Origin: a virus
Strand: one strand, 5' to 3'
DNA length: 37,472 nt
Virus record (IMG/VR): IMGVR_UViG_3300035670_000651
Coordinates: 1-37,472 of that record
Shown: in pieces, positions 24,199 through 31,320 of the stretch
Numbering within the stretch: the stretch's first letter is position 1
Layout of the letters: every line of letters starts with the position of its first letter
Notes under the pieces: model-generated
What the model saw: the letters and a program-made list of their open reading frames with translations, nothing else
What the model was told of the DNA's origin: nothing
Database searches by the model: none
Program-made: the position numbers and the translations under genes

Positions 24199-25231
24199 AG
24201 AAGAAGATTTAGGGAAACAGATTAAAAACCATGCCAATACGAAACCTAAAAAGAAAAAACAATATGATGGCACTACTGAAGTTATGATTTCAACTGGTTC
24301 TACTTTACTTGATTTAGCCATAAGTGGTGGGCGTATTCGTGGTGGCGGTATTCCTTTAGGTATTTTGGTTGAGATATTCGGTCCATCGGGCGCAGGAAAA
24401 ACGGTTCTGCTTTGTGAAATTGCTGGTGATGTGCAACGCAAGGAAGGGGATATTATATTTAATGATCCAGAAGCACGATTGAATAAACAATTCGCACAAA
24501 TGTTTGATGTACGTTTTGACCAAATGGATTATTTAACACCAGATACTGTGACTGAAGTATTTCAGGCAGTACGAACATGGCAACCAAAAGGTAAGTCAGT
24601 AAACGGAATTTTTGCAGATTCATTGGCCGCCTTATCAACTGATATGGAAATGGATAGCAAAGATGGTGATAAAATGGGTATGCGTAGGGCTAAAGAATTT
24701 AGTGAAGAACTACGAAAAACCTGTCGAATATTGGCTAAGAATAACTGGATAATGGTATGTTCTAATCAGGTTCGTATCAATATGGATGCAGGAATGTATG
24801 GACAAAAATATACTACCCCCGGTGGAATGGGTGTCGGATTTTATTCATCTTTACGTTTAAGAGTAGGCAATCCTGAAAAGATTAAAGTAAAGCAAAAAGT
24901 TGTTGGTAAAGAAGTTACAAGGGTTATAGGTGTTGAAACGCAAATTGAAGTATTTAAAAGTTCTGTTTGGAAACCATTTCATACTGCTCCGGTTTATATT
25001 CTGTTTGATTATGGCATTGATGATATTAGGGCAAATCTTCAGTTTATAAAGGATTTTACTAAGAATTCACAATACATGGTGAATGATACGGTTCTATCAA
25101 ATTCTATGAATGAAGCAATACGAATTGTAGAAAGCTCAGGATTAGAAGATGCTTTAAAAAATCAGGTAATTGATTTATGGGAAGCTATTGAAAGCAAATT
25201 TGGTATTGAACGTAAACCAAAAACAAGATAA
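24170..25231 (+). CDS. RecA/UvsX-type recombinase
   Basis: 353 residues. Walker A GPSGAGKT (71-78), Walker B region VNGIFADSLAAL, and a RecA-like L2 neighbourhood IMVCSNQVRINMDAG ... TPGGMGVGFYSSLRL (compare NQxR...TPGGxAL/KFY in RecA). The N-terminus is basic. It would form filaments on SSB-cleared ssDNA for strand exchange and recombination-dependent replication. ATG 24170 lies within the end of the preceding gene. Close in layout to bacterial RecA core but without a long C-terminal domain. Confidence 0.92.
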   Translation: MQKRSRTKPKEEDLGKQIKNHANTKPKKKKQYDGTTEVMISTGSTLLDLAISGGRIRGGGIPLGILVEIFGPSGAGKTVLLCEIAGDVQRKEGDIIFNDPEARLNKQFAQMFDVRFDQMDYLTPDTVTEVFQAVRTWQPKGKSVNGIFADSLAALSTDMEMDSKDGDKMGMRRAKEFSEELRKTCRILAKNNWIMVCSNQVRINMDAGMYGQKYTTPGGMGVGFYSSLRLRVGNPEKIKVKQKVVGKEVTRVIGVETQIEVFKSSVWKPFHTAPVYILFDYGIDDIRANLQFIKDFTKNSQYMVNDTVLSNSMNEAIRIVESSGLEDALKNQVIDLWEAIESKFGIERKPKTR

Positions 25232-25234
25232 ATT

Positions 25235-25477
25235 ATGGGAACGCCAAGTGATATAAAAAGCCGTCCAAATTTTGATTTTAAAAGAAATCTAAGGACACAA
25301 ACACCAAAGTTTTATGATGGGTGGGATGAAAAAAGAGTTGTTGAGGAATACATACGAATTGTAAATCATGAAAGTAAACTTTCAAGAAAAGAACGTGATT
25401 TAGTTATTAAAATGTTTGAAAAAATAAGAAATGGTAAGAGTACGGTTGGACAAACACCTGACAATACTAACGAATGA
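25235..25477 (+). CDS. Hypothetical protein, 80 aa
   Basis: 80 residues, basic and helical (YDGWDEKRVVEEYIRIVNHESK, SRKERDLVIKMFEKI), three bases after the recA stop. It overlaps the resolvase ORF by 47 nt if ATG 25431 is used there. No motif recognised. Confidence 0.65.
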   Translation: MGTPSDIKSRPNFDFKRNLRTQTPKFYDGWDEKRVVEEYIRIVNHESKLSRKERDLVIKMFEKIRNGKSTVGQTPDNTNE

Positions 25478-25973
25478 CCCTTCATTTACAGCTTGGGGAT
25501 ATGTTGTGATTAAAGGTGATGAAATACTTGAATGTGATTGCATTAAAACTGCACCGGATCATAAGAAAAAACGTATTCGTAAATCTGATGATACGGTACG
25601 AAGAATACAAGATATTAACATTCGTTTACTACAAATTGTTAATAAGTATTCCGTGGATTATATTCTATCTGAATTACCTCATGGCAGTCAGAATGCACAG
25701 GCAGCTTTAATGATGGGTGCAGTGCCCGGAATGTTACAAATGCTATCTGATTGTTTACAAATACCTATTGAATGGTATTCTGAAATGGATTCTAAAAAAG
25801 CATTGTTAGGCAAAAAGTCTGCTACAAAACAAGAAACTATTGATAAAGTCAAGGAATTATTCCCTGCTTTAAAATGGAAAAAAGTTAAGTATGTTGATGA
25901 AGCTGTTGCTGATGCTATGTCTATTTATTATACAGCTTTAAAACTTTCACCAACTTTTAAATTATTGAAATGA
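25431..25973 (+). CDS. RuvC-like Holliday-junction resolvase
   Basis: 180 residues from ATG 25431. RNase H-fold acidic residues appear in order: Asp16 in TNDPSFTAWGYVV, Glu in ILSELPHGSQNAQ, and a C-terminal pair in YVDEAVADAMSIYY. GALPGM-like AVPGMLQ is also typical. Phages use such enzymes to resolve branched DNA before packaging. The first ten residues before ILTNDP are unusually long for the family, so initiation might be at the in-frame TTG near 25446. Confidence 0.82.
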   Translation: MVRVRLDKHLTILTNDPSFTAWGYVVIKGDEILECDCIKTAPDHKKKRIRKSDDTVRRIQDINIRLLQIVNKYSVDYILSELPHGSQNAQAALMMGAVPGMLQMLSDCLQIPIEWYSEMDSKKALLGKKSATKQETIDKVKELFPALKWKKVKYVDEAVADAMSIYYTALKLSPTFKLLK

Positions 25974-26119
25974 CAGATTTAGAAATTATAATAGATATAG
26001 GAATCATGGCTATTGCTATACTTGTTCTTTACCATGAACATGAATTAAAAACACTTAAAAAGAAAATTGAAGAATTAGAAAAAGAAATCATGTGTCACAA
26101 ATCGAAGTTACACCAATAA
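25970..26119 (+). CDS. Small membrane protein with coiled coil, 49 aa
   Basis: ATGA-coupled to the resolvase gene. An N-terminal hydrophobic helix (LEIIIDIGIMAIAILVLY) is followed by a heptad-like charged helix (ELKTLKKKIEELEKEI). The layout recalls small inner-membrane spanin- or Rz-like proteins, but no partner lipoprotein is visible. Function unknown. Confidence 0.6.
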   Translation: MTDLEIIIDIGIMAIAILVLYHEHELKTLKKKIEELEKEIMCHKSKLHQ

Positions 26120-26134
26120 AAAGAATAAGGAAAA

Positions 26135-26269
26135 ATGGATGAAATTACTCAAATATGGTTTGCATTATCTGTTTCAGCTGCTGTCATATTTATACTATGT
26201 TTAGTAGTTCGTCATTTAGATAAAAGAATAACCAGATTAGAAAAAATGCACGAGGATGTATCACATTAA
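26135..26269 (+). CDS. Small membrane protein with coiled coil, 44 aa
   Basis: Starts at ATG 26135 behind AAGAATAAGGAAAA. N-out/C-in style segment WFALSVSAAVIFILCLVV then a short charged helix (RHLDKRITRLEKM). Same architecture as the preceding 49-aa gene, so the two may be partners. Overlaps the next gene by 14 nt. Confidence 0.58.
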   Translation: MDEITQIWFALSVSAAVIFILCLVVRHLDKRITRLEKMHEDVSH

Positions 26270-26447
26270 AGAAAACGGTAAATTACTTTGTGAAAAGAAA
26301 CTCACAAAAAGTGATGTTTTTATTTCAATGACTGCTGCCAGTAGGACTACATTTACTCAATGCTGTCCAATATGTCAAAAACGGTATATGGAATTACTTA
26401 ATAAAATGGTATTTTTAACAATCAAAAAAGATGAGAACAATTTATAA
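26256..26447 (+). CDS. Small Cys-containing hypothetical protein, 63 aa
   Basis: 63 residues. CEKK near position 12 and CCPICQKRYMELL later give a possible Cys3-4 zinc site. The pattern (HIKENGKLLCEK ... CCPICQKR) resembles very short phage zinc proteins. It overlaps both neighbours. No function inferred. Confidence 0.62.
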   Translation: MYHIKENGKLLCEKKLTKSDVFISMTAASRTTFTQCCPICQKRYMELLNKMVFLTIKKDENNL

Positions 26448-26703
26448 ATACCCTATTGAAGTTGTAGATGAACAAATCGTAAAAATGCCTCAATTTTCTA
26501 AAATACTCACAGTTCAACTTCAAAGAAATCATGTTTGTATTTGGGCAGAGGTAGAAACAGATGAACCTATTGTTGATTACGAATTGTTTATATTTGGAAC
26601 AGGACATGAAATTCCACCTTACCTCAAAAAAAGGTACATAGGTACATTCCAACTATTAGGTGGTGATTTAGTATTTCATTTATATGAAAAATTAAAAACA
26701 TGA
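26431..26703 (+). CDS. DUF7352-like small protein
   Basis: 90 residues beginning MRTIYKYPIEVVDEQIVKMP and containing IFGTGHEIP and YIGTFQLLGGDLVFHLYE. This string of motifs is the signature of a small beta-rich family (DUF7352, from memory) common in phage and bacterial accessory regions, with no known function. Coupled to the next gene by ATGA. Confidence 0.8.
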   Translation: MRTIYKYPIEVVDEQIVKMPQFSKILTVQLQRNHVCIWAEVETDEPIVDYELFIFGTGHEIPPYLKKRYIGTFQLLGGDLVFHLYEKLKT

Positions 26704-26933
26704 CTGACGAATTTATTCTTGAGCACTTAAAAAAGTGGGTTCCTTTGTTTTATGGCAAGGATAAGAAACCGTTTGCACACAAAGATGGTGATTACTATTG
26801 TTTTGGTTTTTATCCTAATGTACTTAACAGAATATCAAAACCAGTAGCAACATTCCTTGTTTGTGGTCACTCTGATTTTATGAAATATTTGAAAAGTAAA
26901 GAAGAACCAATTAAAAGAGTAAGAACAAAATGA
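26700..26933 (+). CDS. Hypothetical protein with basic tail EPIKRVRTK
   Basis: 77 residues, ATGA-coupled on both sides. Aromatic-rich centre (HKDGDYYCFGFYPNVL) and the C-terminal SKEEPIKRVRTK, a tail closely echoed by the 85-aa protein at 29311 and by the N-terminus of the 72-aa protein at 20250. No family recognised. Confidence 0.68.
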   Translation: MTDEFILEHLKKWVPLFYGKDKKPFAHKDGDYYCFGFYPNVLNRISKPVATFLVCGHSDFMKYLKSKEEPIKRVRTK

Positions 26934-27226
26934 CAAAAGAAGAATTAAATGCCAATGTCTCTGAATACCAAAAAGAGTATGAATGGCTTAAAGACGAGAC
27001 AAAATTAACTGTTAATGAATTAAGTAAAAGTACTATTTGGGTGACTGATGCTGTTGTATTCATGCGACAATACGCTGAGTCCGTTGCACGTGAAGCCTTC
27101 CAACAAGGCAAGGATTACAAGATGGGTGAGTACTTGAAAGATGGGAAATTAATTTCATCATATTATGATTTTGATCAGTGGTTTAATAATTTTATGAAAA
27201 ATGAAAATGACACAGAAAGAAATTAA
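26930..27226 (+). CDS. Hypothetical protein, 98 aa
   Basis: 98 residues, helical and charged, ATGA-coupled upstream and overlapping the next gene by up to 26 nt. The part VFMRQYAESVAREAFQQGKDY is reminiscent of small phage proteins that share an A-x2-F-x2-G helix, also seen in the following gene (STFIAGANFV). Function unknown. Confidence 0.68.
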   Translation: MTKEELNANVSEYQKEYEWLKDETKLTVNELSKSTIWVTDAVVFMRQYAESVAREAFQQGKDYKMGEYLKDGKLISSYYDFDQWFNNFMKNENDTERN

Positions 27227-27443
27227 ACAGGCTGCAAAAGAATATCATTATTATGAAACAAATTTGGAATCAACCTTTATTGCCGGAGCCAACTTTGTCA
27301 ACGAAAGACAACCATACACGGCTAAGGATATGGTGCAGTTTCATATGTGGATGGAAACCTTTGGACATAACTACATTAGGAAAATTGCAAAGCATGTTGT
27401 ACAGAACGATGAACTTTTGAAACTATGGGAGAAAAGTAAATGA
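27201..27443 (+). CDS. Hypothetical protein, 80 aa
   Basis: 80 residues from ATG 27201, or 78 from ATG 27207. Helical; TFIAGANFVNERQPYTAKDM is typical of small phage proteins of unknown role. ATGA overlap with the next gene. Confidence 0.66.
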   Translation: MKMTQKEIKQAAKEYHYYETNLESTFIAGANFVNERQPYTAKDMVQFHMWMETFGHNYIRKIAKHVVQNDELLKLWEKSK

Positions 27444-27931
27444 AAACAAGTGACGTTAAATGCAACAGAGAATACGATTACAAAGGTGAAAAAGTAACTG
27501 TTTTGCATAGAATATACGGAGATGAAACCAAGAGTAAAAATATGCAAAGTGGTCAACTGTTTACTGGATATAAAAGAGAGCAAAAGAGATTTGAACTTTC
27601 AAATGGTAAAATTGTATTTGCTAATTCTTTAAAAACTTTGGGAGGAAAACAAATGAGCAATAATTCACCTGCTGATCAAAATAGTACTGGATCATACACA
27701 TTTAATCCAAATGAAAGAAGTTGGGGTGATCTACCGGAAGAACATAGGTTAAAATGGACAGACTCCGATATGCAGGAGTTTGCGGAGTGGTGTGCTATAA
27801 ACGAATGGGAGTATTTAAAAGAAAGGAAAATGTGGTACAATAATTTCACAGAATATTTTGATGGGTTAAAGACAACTGCTCAACTTTTGCAGGAATTTAA
27901 AGCATGGAAGGAGGCTACAAATGAATACTGA
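27440..27931 (+). CDS. Hypothetical protein, possibly two genes in one frame
   Basis: 163 residues as one open frame. The first 70 residues (EYDYKGEKVTVLHRIYGD ... KRFELSNGKIVFANSLKTL) read as a complete small beta-rich protein. Residues from Met72 (MSNNSPADQNSTGSY) read as a second protein, preceded by a strong GGAGG at 27641-27645 with 7-nt spacing to ATG 27653. Either a fusion with an internal start, or two ancestral genes whose separating stop has been lost. No known family for either part. Confidence 0.65.
   Translation: MKTSDVKCNREYDYKGEKVTVLHRIYGDETKSKNMQSGQLFTGYKREQKRFELSNGKIVFANSLKTLGGKQMSNNSPADQNSTGSYTFNPNERSWGDLPEEHRLKWTDSDMQEFAEWCAINEWEYLKERKMWYNNFTEYFDGLKTTAQLLQEFKAWKEATNEY
27641..27655 (+). 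promoter_or_regulatory. Internal Shine-Dalgarno and start codon
   Basis: GGAGG at 27641-27645, then AAAACAA and ATG at 27653. The frame is that of the 163-aa ORF, so a 92-aa protein ending at 27931 would be made independently. It is the first of six GGAGG sites spaced through 27641-28597. Confidence 0.6.
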
Positions 27932-28118
27932 CAATTATGCAATATTAATGCTCACTTCAAAATTCTTAGAACTAAGATTGAAATATAAAAATTTCAGGCT
28001 TGAAATGGCTGAGTACCCAAACCAATATACTGATGATGCAATGCGACAAGCTGAACAAATGATTAAAGATTTAGAAGAAGCACTTCAAACATTAAAAGTT
28101 AAGGAGGCGAACAAATGA
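27921..28118 (+). CDS. Hypothetical helical protein, 65 aa
   Basis: 65 residues behind AAGGAGG (27908-27914), spacing 6. Almost entirely helical and likely coiled coil (DDAMRQAEQMIKDLEEALQTL). Overlaps the upstream stop by 11 nt and is ATGA-like coupled to the next gene. Function unknown. Confidence 0.7.
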   Translation: MNTDNYAILMLTSKFLELRLKYKNFRLEMAEYPNQYTDDAMRQAEQMIKDLEEALQTLKVKEANK

Positions 28119-28297
28119 ATCCACATTGGAGAGAGTGGTGTAAATCGTGCAATAAACATCACATAGTTAAAATGCAACCATGTCCTTCTTGCGGAGTACA
28201 CGAAACTCCACAACCCGTTAGTGACAAAGTGTATGAAAAATGTAGGGCATATTATGAATGTGATGGATGTGAAGCATATAGAGATCATTTAAGATAG
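28115..28297 (+). CDS. Small multi-Cys zinc protein, 60 aa
   Basis: 60 residues behind AAGGAGG (28101-28107). Cysteine pairs WCKSC and PCPSCG form a C-x2-C ... C-x2-C rubredoxin-like or ribbon zinc site, and a second pair CRAYYECDGCEAY follows. Two zinc sites in a 60-residue protein are possible. No family recognised. Confidence 0.7.
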   Translation: MNPHWREWCKSCNKHHIVKMQPCPSCGVHETPQPVSDKVYEKCRAYYECDGCEAYRDHLR

Positions 28298-28307
28298 GAG
28301 GCTAACA

Positions 28308-28457
28308 ATGGAATTGATAGACAAAGCAGGAACATTTTCTGCCTTACAGATCATAGAACAATTAAAAGCAGATTTATTCCGGATGCAACAAGACATTGAT
28401 ACTTTAGAGAAATTGCTTAAAGGAGAAGGAAACTTAAATCAGGAGGAACAGAAATGA
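28308..28457 (+). CDS. Small helical protein, 49 aa
   Basis: 49 residues behind TAGGAGG (28295-28301), spacing 6. One long amphipathic helix (FSALQIIEQLKADLFRMQQD, then IDTLEKLLKGEG). The stop overlaps the next ATG. The strong ribosome-binding site is the main support. Confidence 0.65.
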   Translation: MELIDKAGTFSALQIIEQLKADLFRMQQDIDTLEKLLKGEGNLNQEEQK

Positions 28458-28585
28458 TTTGGATAAATTTTGGAAAATGGAGTAGGGCGGGAATTGGAAA
28501 ATTTACTTACCGCAGAATCTACATTAAAGGGTACAAATGGACACCTTTTGTTATTGTGAAATTTAGAAAATACATTTACCATTAA
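28454..28585 (+). CDS. Small basic aromatic protein, 43 aa
   Basis: 43 residues behind CAGGAGG (28440-28446), spacing 7. Beta-type sequence rich in Trp, Tyr, Lys and Arg (WINFGKWSRAGIGKFTYRR, YIKGYKWTPFVIVKF), with no acidic residue visible. Unknown function; nucleic-acid or membrane contact possible from composition. Confidence 0.62.
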   Translation: MIWINFGKWSRAGIGKFTYRRIYIKGYKWTPFVIVKFRKYIYH

Positions 28586-28597
28586 GGAGGAACAGAA

Positions 28598-28852
28598 ATG
28601 ACAGCTTACGACTATTGGTTTAAAAAGTTTGGTGAGCCACCAAAATACGACCTTGAAAAACTCGCCGTTTCTATGATGGCTGAATATGGCAGGGAACAAT
28701 ACAATCAGGCTTTGGAAGATGTAAAAGGACTATGTAAATTTTCGCCGCTACATGGTGTTAATCCTGCATTTGCACCTCTTGATGAACTGCATTTTGATCT
28801 TGATTTGTATATCATAGAAAAGAAAGAACTTGAAATACTTACAAAGAAATGA
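28598..28852 (+). CDS. Hypothetical protein, 84 aa
   Basis: 84 residues behind AAGGAGG (28584-28590), spacing 7. Starts MTAYDYWFKKFGEPPKYD; contains MMAEYGREQYNQALEDVK, matching the E-Y-G-x-x-Q-x-N-x-A motif of the next protein, so the two may be diverged paralogues. ATGA overlap downstream. Confidence 0.7.
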   Translation: MTAYDYWFKKFGEPPKYDLEKLAVSMMAEYGREQYNQALEDVKGLCKFSPLHGVNPAFAPLDELHFDLDLYIIEKKELEILTKK

Positions 28853-29052
28853 CAGCAAAGGAATTTTTGGAATCAAAAAGAGGAAAGATGTTTTTAATAA
28901 CAAAAGAAACACTATCCCTATTTGAAGAATACGGTAAACTACAATGGAATATGGCTATTGATGAAGTTGCTAAAAGTGTTAAAGAGAAGTATGATTATCA
29001 ATGCGATGAATGGTATGTAGATCAAGAATCAATCTTAAAATTAAAGAAATGA
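28849..29052 (+). CDS. Hypothetical protein, 67 aa, related to its upstream neighbour
   Basis: 67 residues starting MTAKEFLESKRG, with FEEYGKLQWNMAIDEVAKSV similar to the upstream 84-aa protein. ATGA-coupled to both neighbours. No function inferred. Confidence 0.68.
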   Translation: MTAKEFLESKRGKMFLITKETLSLFEEYGKLQWNMAIDEVAKSVKEKYDYQCDEWYVDQESILKLKK

Positions 29053-29330
29053 AAAAAGTAAAAATTGAAATGGGGGAACCAAATAATGAGGAAAGAACAA
29101 AAATTGAAGTACCTGAAAATCCATACCTTCATCCAGCTTATGATATGGAAAACTTCATGCAACATGGATTAGTGGCAAGTCAGAAAAGGTTGTTCATAGC
29201 TACAATGGCTATGAATGGAATAATGAGTAATCCTACTATTGATTTTAAAGTGAATACACCAAAAATGATTGTTGAATCTGCTTATACAATAGCTGATGAA
29301 ATGTTGAAATATGAACAAACAATACCGTGA
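29049..29330 (+). CDS. Hypothetical protein, 93 aa
   Basis: 93 residues from ATG 29049, which overlaps the upstream stop as ATGA; an upstream in-frame start would overlap 43 nt and is less likely. A beta-type start is followed by ENPYLHPAYDMENFMQHG and a helix ending DEMLKYEQTIP. No recognised family. Confidence 0.68.
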   Translation: MKKVKIEMGEPNNEERTKIEVPENPYLHPAYDMENFMQHGLVASQKRLFIATMAMNGIMSNPTIDFKVNTPKMIVESAYTIADEMLKYEQTIP

Positions 29331-29568
29331 AAATGGCTATTATTGGGTACGAATAAAACGTACTAAGATTTGGATTATTGCCAAATGGATGCAATCCTAC
29401 CAATGGTGGGTGACTATGAATATAGAGAATGATATAAGAGGTGGATTTGACATGGTTGATGAAAGAAGAATTATCAAATCAAAAGAACCTAAAATTAAAA
29501 GAATAAGGAGAAATAAAAATGAAGATAAAGTACCAAAACGAACAAGAAGAAATAGAAGTAGAATGTGA
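29311..29568 (+). CDS. Hypothetical protein with very basic C-terminus, 85 aa
   Basis: 85 residues. First half is beta-type and Trp-rich (YYWVRIKRTKIWIIAKW, YQWWVTMNIEN); the last 35 residues are strongly basic (KSKEPKIKRIRRNK, KRTRRNRSRM). The KEPKIKRIR string parallels the tail at 26700. It overlaps the next gene by 50 nt out of frame, so the last 16 residues might be a late extension. Confidence 0.6.
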   Translation: MNKQYRENGYYWVRIKRTKIWIIAKWMQSYQWWVTMNIENDIRGGFDMVDERRIIKSKEPKIKRIRRNKNEDKVPKRTRRNRSRM

Positions 29569-29716
29569 AAGAGTGTTTATCACTCAAGACAATGTGACAT
29601 TGATAATTCAAGAATCAATAAGTAAAGATTACTTGTTTGAAGTTACAAAATTTCATCCTTGGCCAGGAAGAATAGAAATACAACCAATCACAACCTGTGT
29701 AATTAAAATAAAATGA
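29519..29716 (+). CDS. Hypothetical beta-rich protein, 65 aa
   Basis: 65 residues from ATG 29519 behind AATAAGGAGAAATAAAA. Alternating polar/hydrophobic strands (VFITQDNVTLIIQESIS, IEIQPITTCVIKIK) suggest a small beta barrel or sandwich. Coupled to the next gene by ATGA. Unknown. Confidence 0.66.
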   Translation: MKIKYQNEQEEIEVECERVFITQDNVTLIIQESISKDYLFEVTKFHPWPGRIEIQPITTCVIKIK

Positions 29717-29910
29717 AAAACCAAAAAATAACAGAATGGTGGGATGGTGCAACTTTATTGCCTGATTTATTAACAAGAATAGTAAATGATGGAAATAAAA
29801 TAATCCATGTAATACCTACTCTATACACTCTTGAAAGAAATATATTTGGGCAAAACGTACAACTTTTAGTAAAAGCCATTATTATTTATGAAGAACCTGA
29901 TAAAAAATGA
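29713..29910 (+). CDS. Hypothetical protein, 65 aa
   Basis: 65 residues with ATGA overlaps on both sides. WWDGATLLPDLLTRIVNDGN and beta-type end. Last small gene before the SbcC-like ATPase. No motif recognised. Confidence 0.66.
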   Translation: MKNQKITEWWDGATLLPDLLTRIVNDGNKIIHVIPTLYTLERNIFGQNVQLLVKAIIIYEEPDKK

Positions 29911-30959
29911 TTAAAGAACTCAAGATAAGGAATTTTCAGTCACATAAAAACACCACACTGAATTTTGATCCGGGTGTAAATGTGATTGTAGGTGCAACAG
30001 ATGTAGGTAAATCTGCAATTATTCGTGCTTTGCGATGGGTAGTTTGGAACAGACCGAGTGGTGATTCATTCCGTTCTAATTGGGATGGCACAACCAAAGT
30101 TGGTGTATTGACAGATTCACATGGAGTAGTACGAATAAAAAGTGATTCTGAAAACAAATATGTGTTGAACGATTCTGAAGATTCAAAAGAATTTAAAGCA
30201 TTGGGAACTGGCGTGCCTGATGAAATAAACAATGCTTTATCTTTGAATGAAGTAAATCTTCAACAACAACATGATAAACCATTCTTATTAAGTGATACAC
30301 CCGGACAGATTGCTTCATTTTTCAATAAAGTTGCAGGAATTGATTTGATTGATAAAGGCATTAAGAATGTTCAAAAAGAAATACGCTCTACCACAAAAGA
30401 AATTGAAGTACTTTCGACTGTATTATCAGATAAAAAGAAAGATTTAAAAACTTTTATAGATACTGAAAAAATAGAAAATGAAATTGTTGTTTTAGAAAAA
30501 CTGGAACAAAAACTATCTTCTACTATTTCTGATCATAACAAACTTGCTGATTTGTTTGAAAAGTTAGAAGATATTGAACTTAAAATGGAAGAATCAAACC
30601 ATATTCTTAAACTTGAAAGTAAAGTGAATGGTGTTTTAAAGAATATTGAAAAGAGAAATTCAGTACAAGAAAAGTTGTATAAACTAAAAACATTGATTTT
30701 AAGTATTGGTGATAAAGATAAAAAAATCAAATCAACAAGGAAATTAATTAATAGTGGTAAAGTAATAGATACAATTACCCAAAAAATAGCCCGTAAAACC
30801 GCACTACAAGCCCAAATTGGCACTTTAAGCGGTTTGTTGGGTAAATATATGGTTAATACCACTAACACGGCTAAATTGCAAGTTGAAATTGCAACAAAGC
30901 AAAAGTTATTTGATTCAAATATGAGAATTTGTCCTCTATGTGGAACCAAATTAAAATAA
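29907..30959 (+). CDS. SbcC/Rad50-like ATPase, N-terminal half with zinc hook
   Basis: 350 residues. The start MIKELKIRNFQSHKNTTLNF and Walker A GATDVGKS (29-36) are those of SbcC/Rad50/gp46 N-lobes; a Q-loop-like LQQQHDKPF follows. From about 150 to 330 the sequence is coiled coil, and the protein ends at CPLCGTKLK, the zinc-hook motif. No Walker B is present; it lies in the gene at 32938. Two such polypeptides plus two C-halves and the SbcD-like nuclease would make a DNA-end-processing complex. Confidence 0.88.
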   Translation: MIKELKIRNFQSHKNTTLNFDPGVNVIVGATDVGKSAIIRALRWVVWNRPSGDSFRSNWDGTTKVGVLTDSHGVVRIKSDSENKYVLNDSEDSKEFKALGTGVPDEINNALSLNEVNLQQQHDKPFLLSDTPGQIASFFNKVAGIDLIDKGIKNVQKEIRSTTKEIEVLSTVLSDKKKDLKTFIDTEKIENEIVVLEKLEQKLSSTISDHNKLADLFEKLEDIELKMEESNHILKLESKVNGVLKNIEKRNSVQEKLYKLKTLILSIGDKDKKIKSTRKLINSGKVIDTITQKIARKTALQAQIGTLSGLLGKYMVNTTNTAKLQVEIATKQKLFDSNMRICPLCGTKLK

Positions 30960-30963
30960 CAAT

Positions 30964-31320
30964 ATGATGGAAAAAATCATAATAAAATATGCAGATGCAA
31001 AAACTGAGGTAAAAGAAGATGAAAAGAATTTTCTCATTGAAGGAACCACAGAACCAATAGGCAGTTTTAGAACTGTCACTACTATTGTGGAAGGAAAAGG
31101 TTTTGTAAATGAAGAAGAAAAAGCATTTAAAATAATTTATACGATGATATATGATTTTATGACCCCAAAATCAAAAGCAACTTTATTTATTGATAATAAA
31201 GAATATAATTTGATTTCAATGGGTATAGAACATCCAAAACAATTTTTACTTGATAGTTGTTTGCCAGATTCTTTAGTTCAAGAAAATAATATTAAAACAT
31301 TAACATTAGAAATAGAATGA
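30964..31320 (+). CDS. Hypothetical protein within the SbcCD cluster, 118 aa
   Basis: 118 residues, mixed alpha/beta, beginning 5 nt after the SbcC N-half. ATG 30964 is followed by a second Met. FKIIYTMIYDFMTPKSKATLFIDN is its longest hydrophobic part. Unknown function; its position suggests a role with, or a passenger of, the nuclease complex. ATGA overlap with the homing endonuclease. Confidence 0.68.
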   Translation: MMEKIIIKYADAKTEVKEDEKNFLIEGTTEPIGSFRTVTTIVEGKGFVNEEEKAFKIIYTMIYDFMTPKSKATLFIDNKEYNLISMGIEHPKQFLLDSCLPDSLVQENNIKTLTLEIE

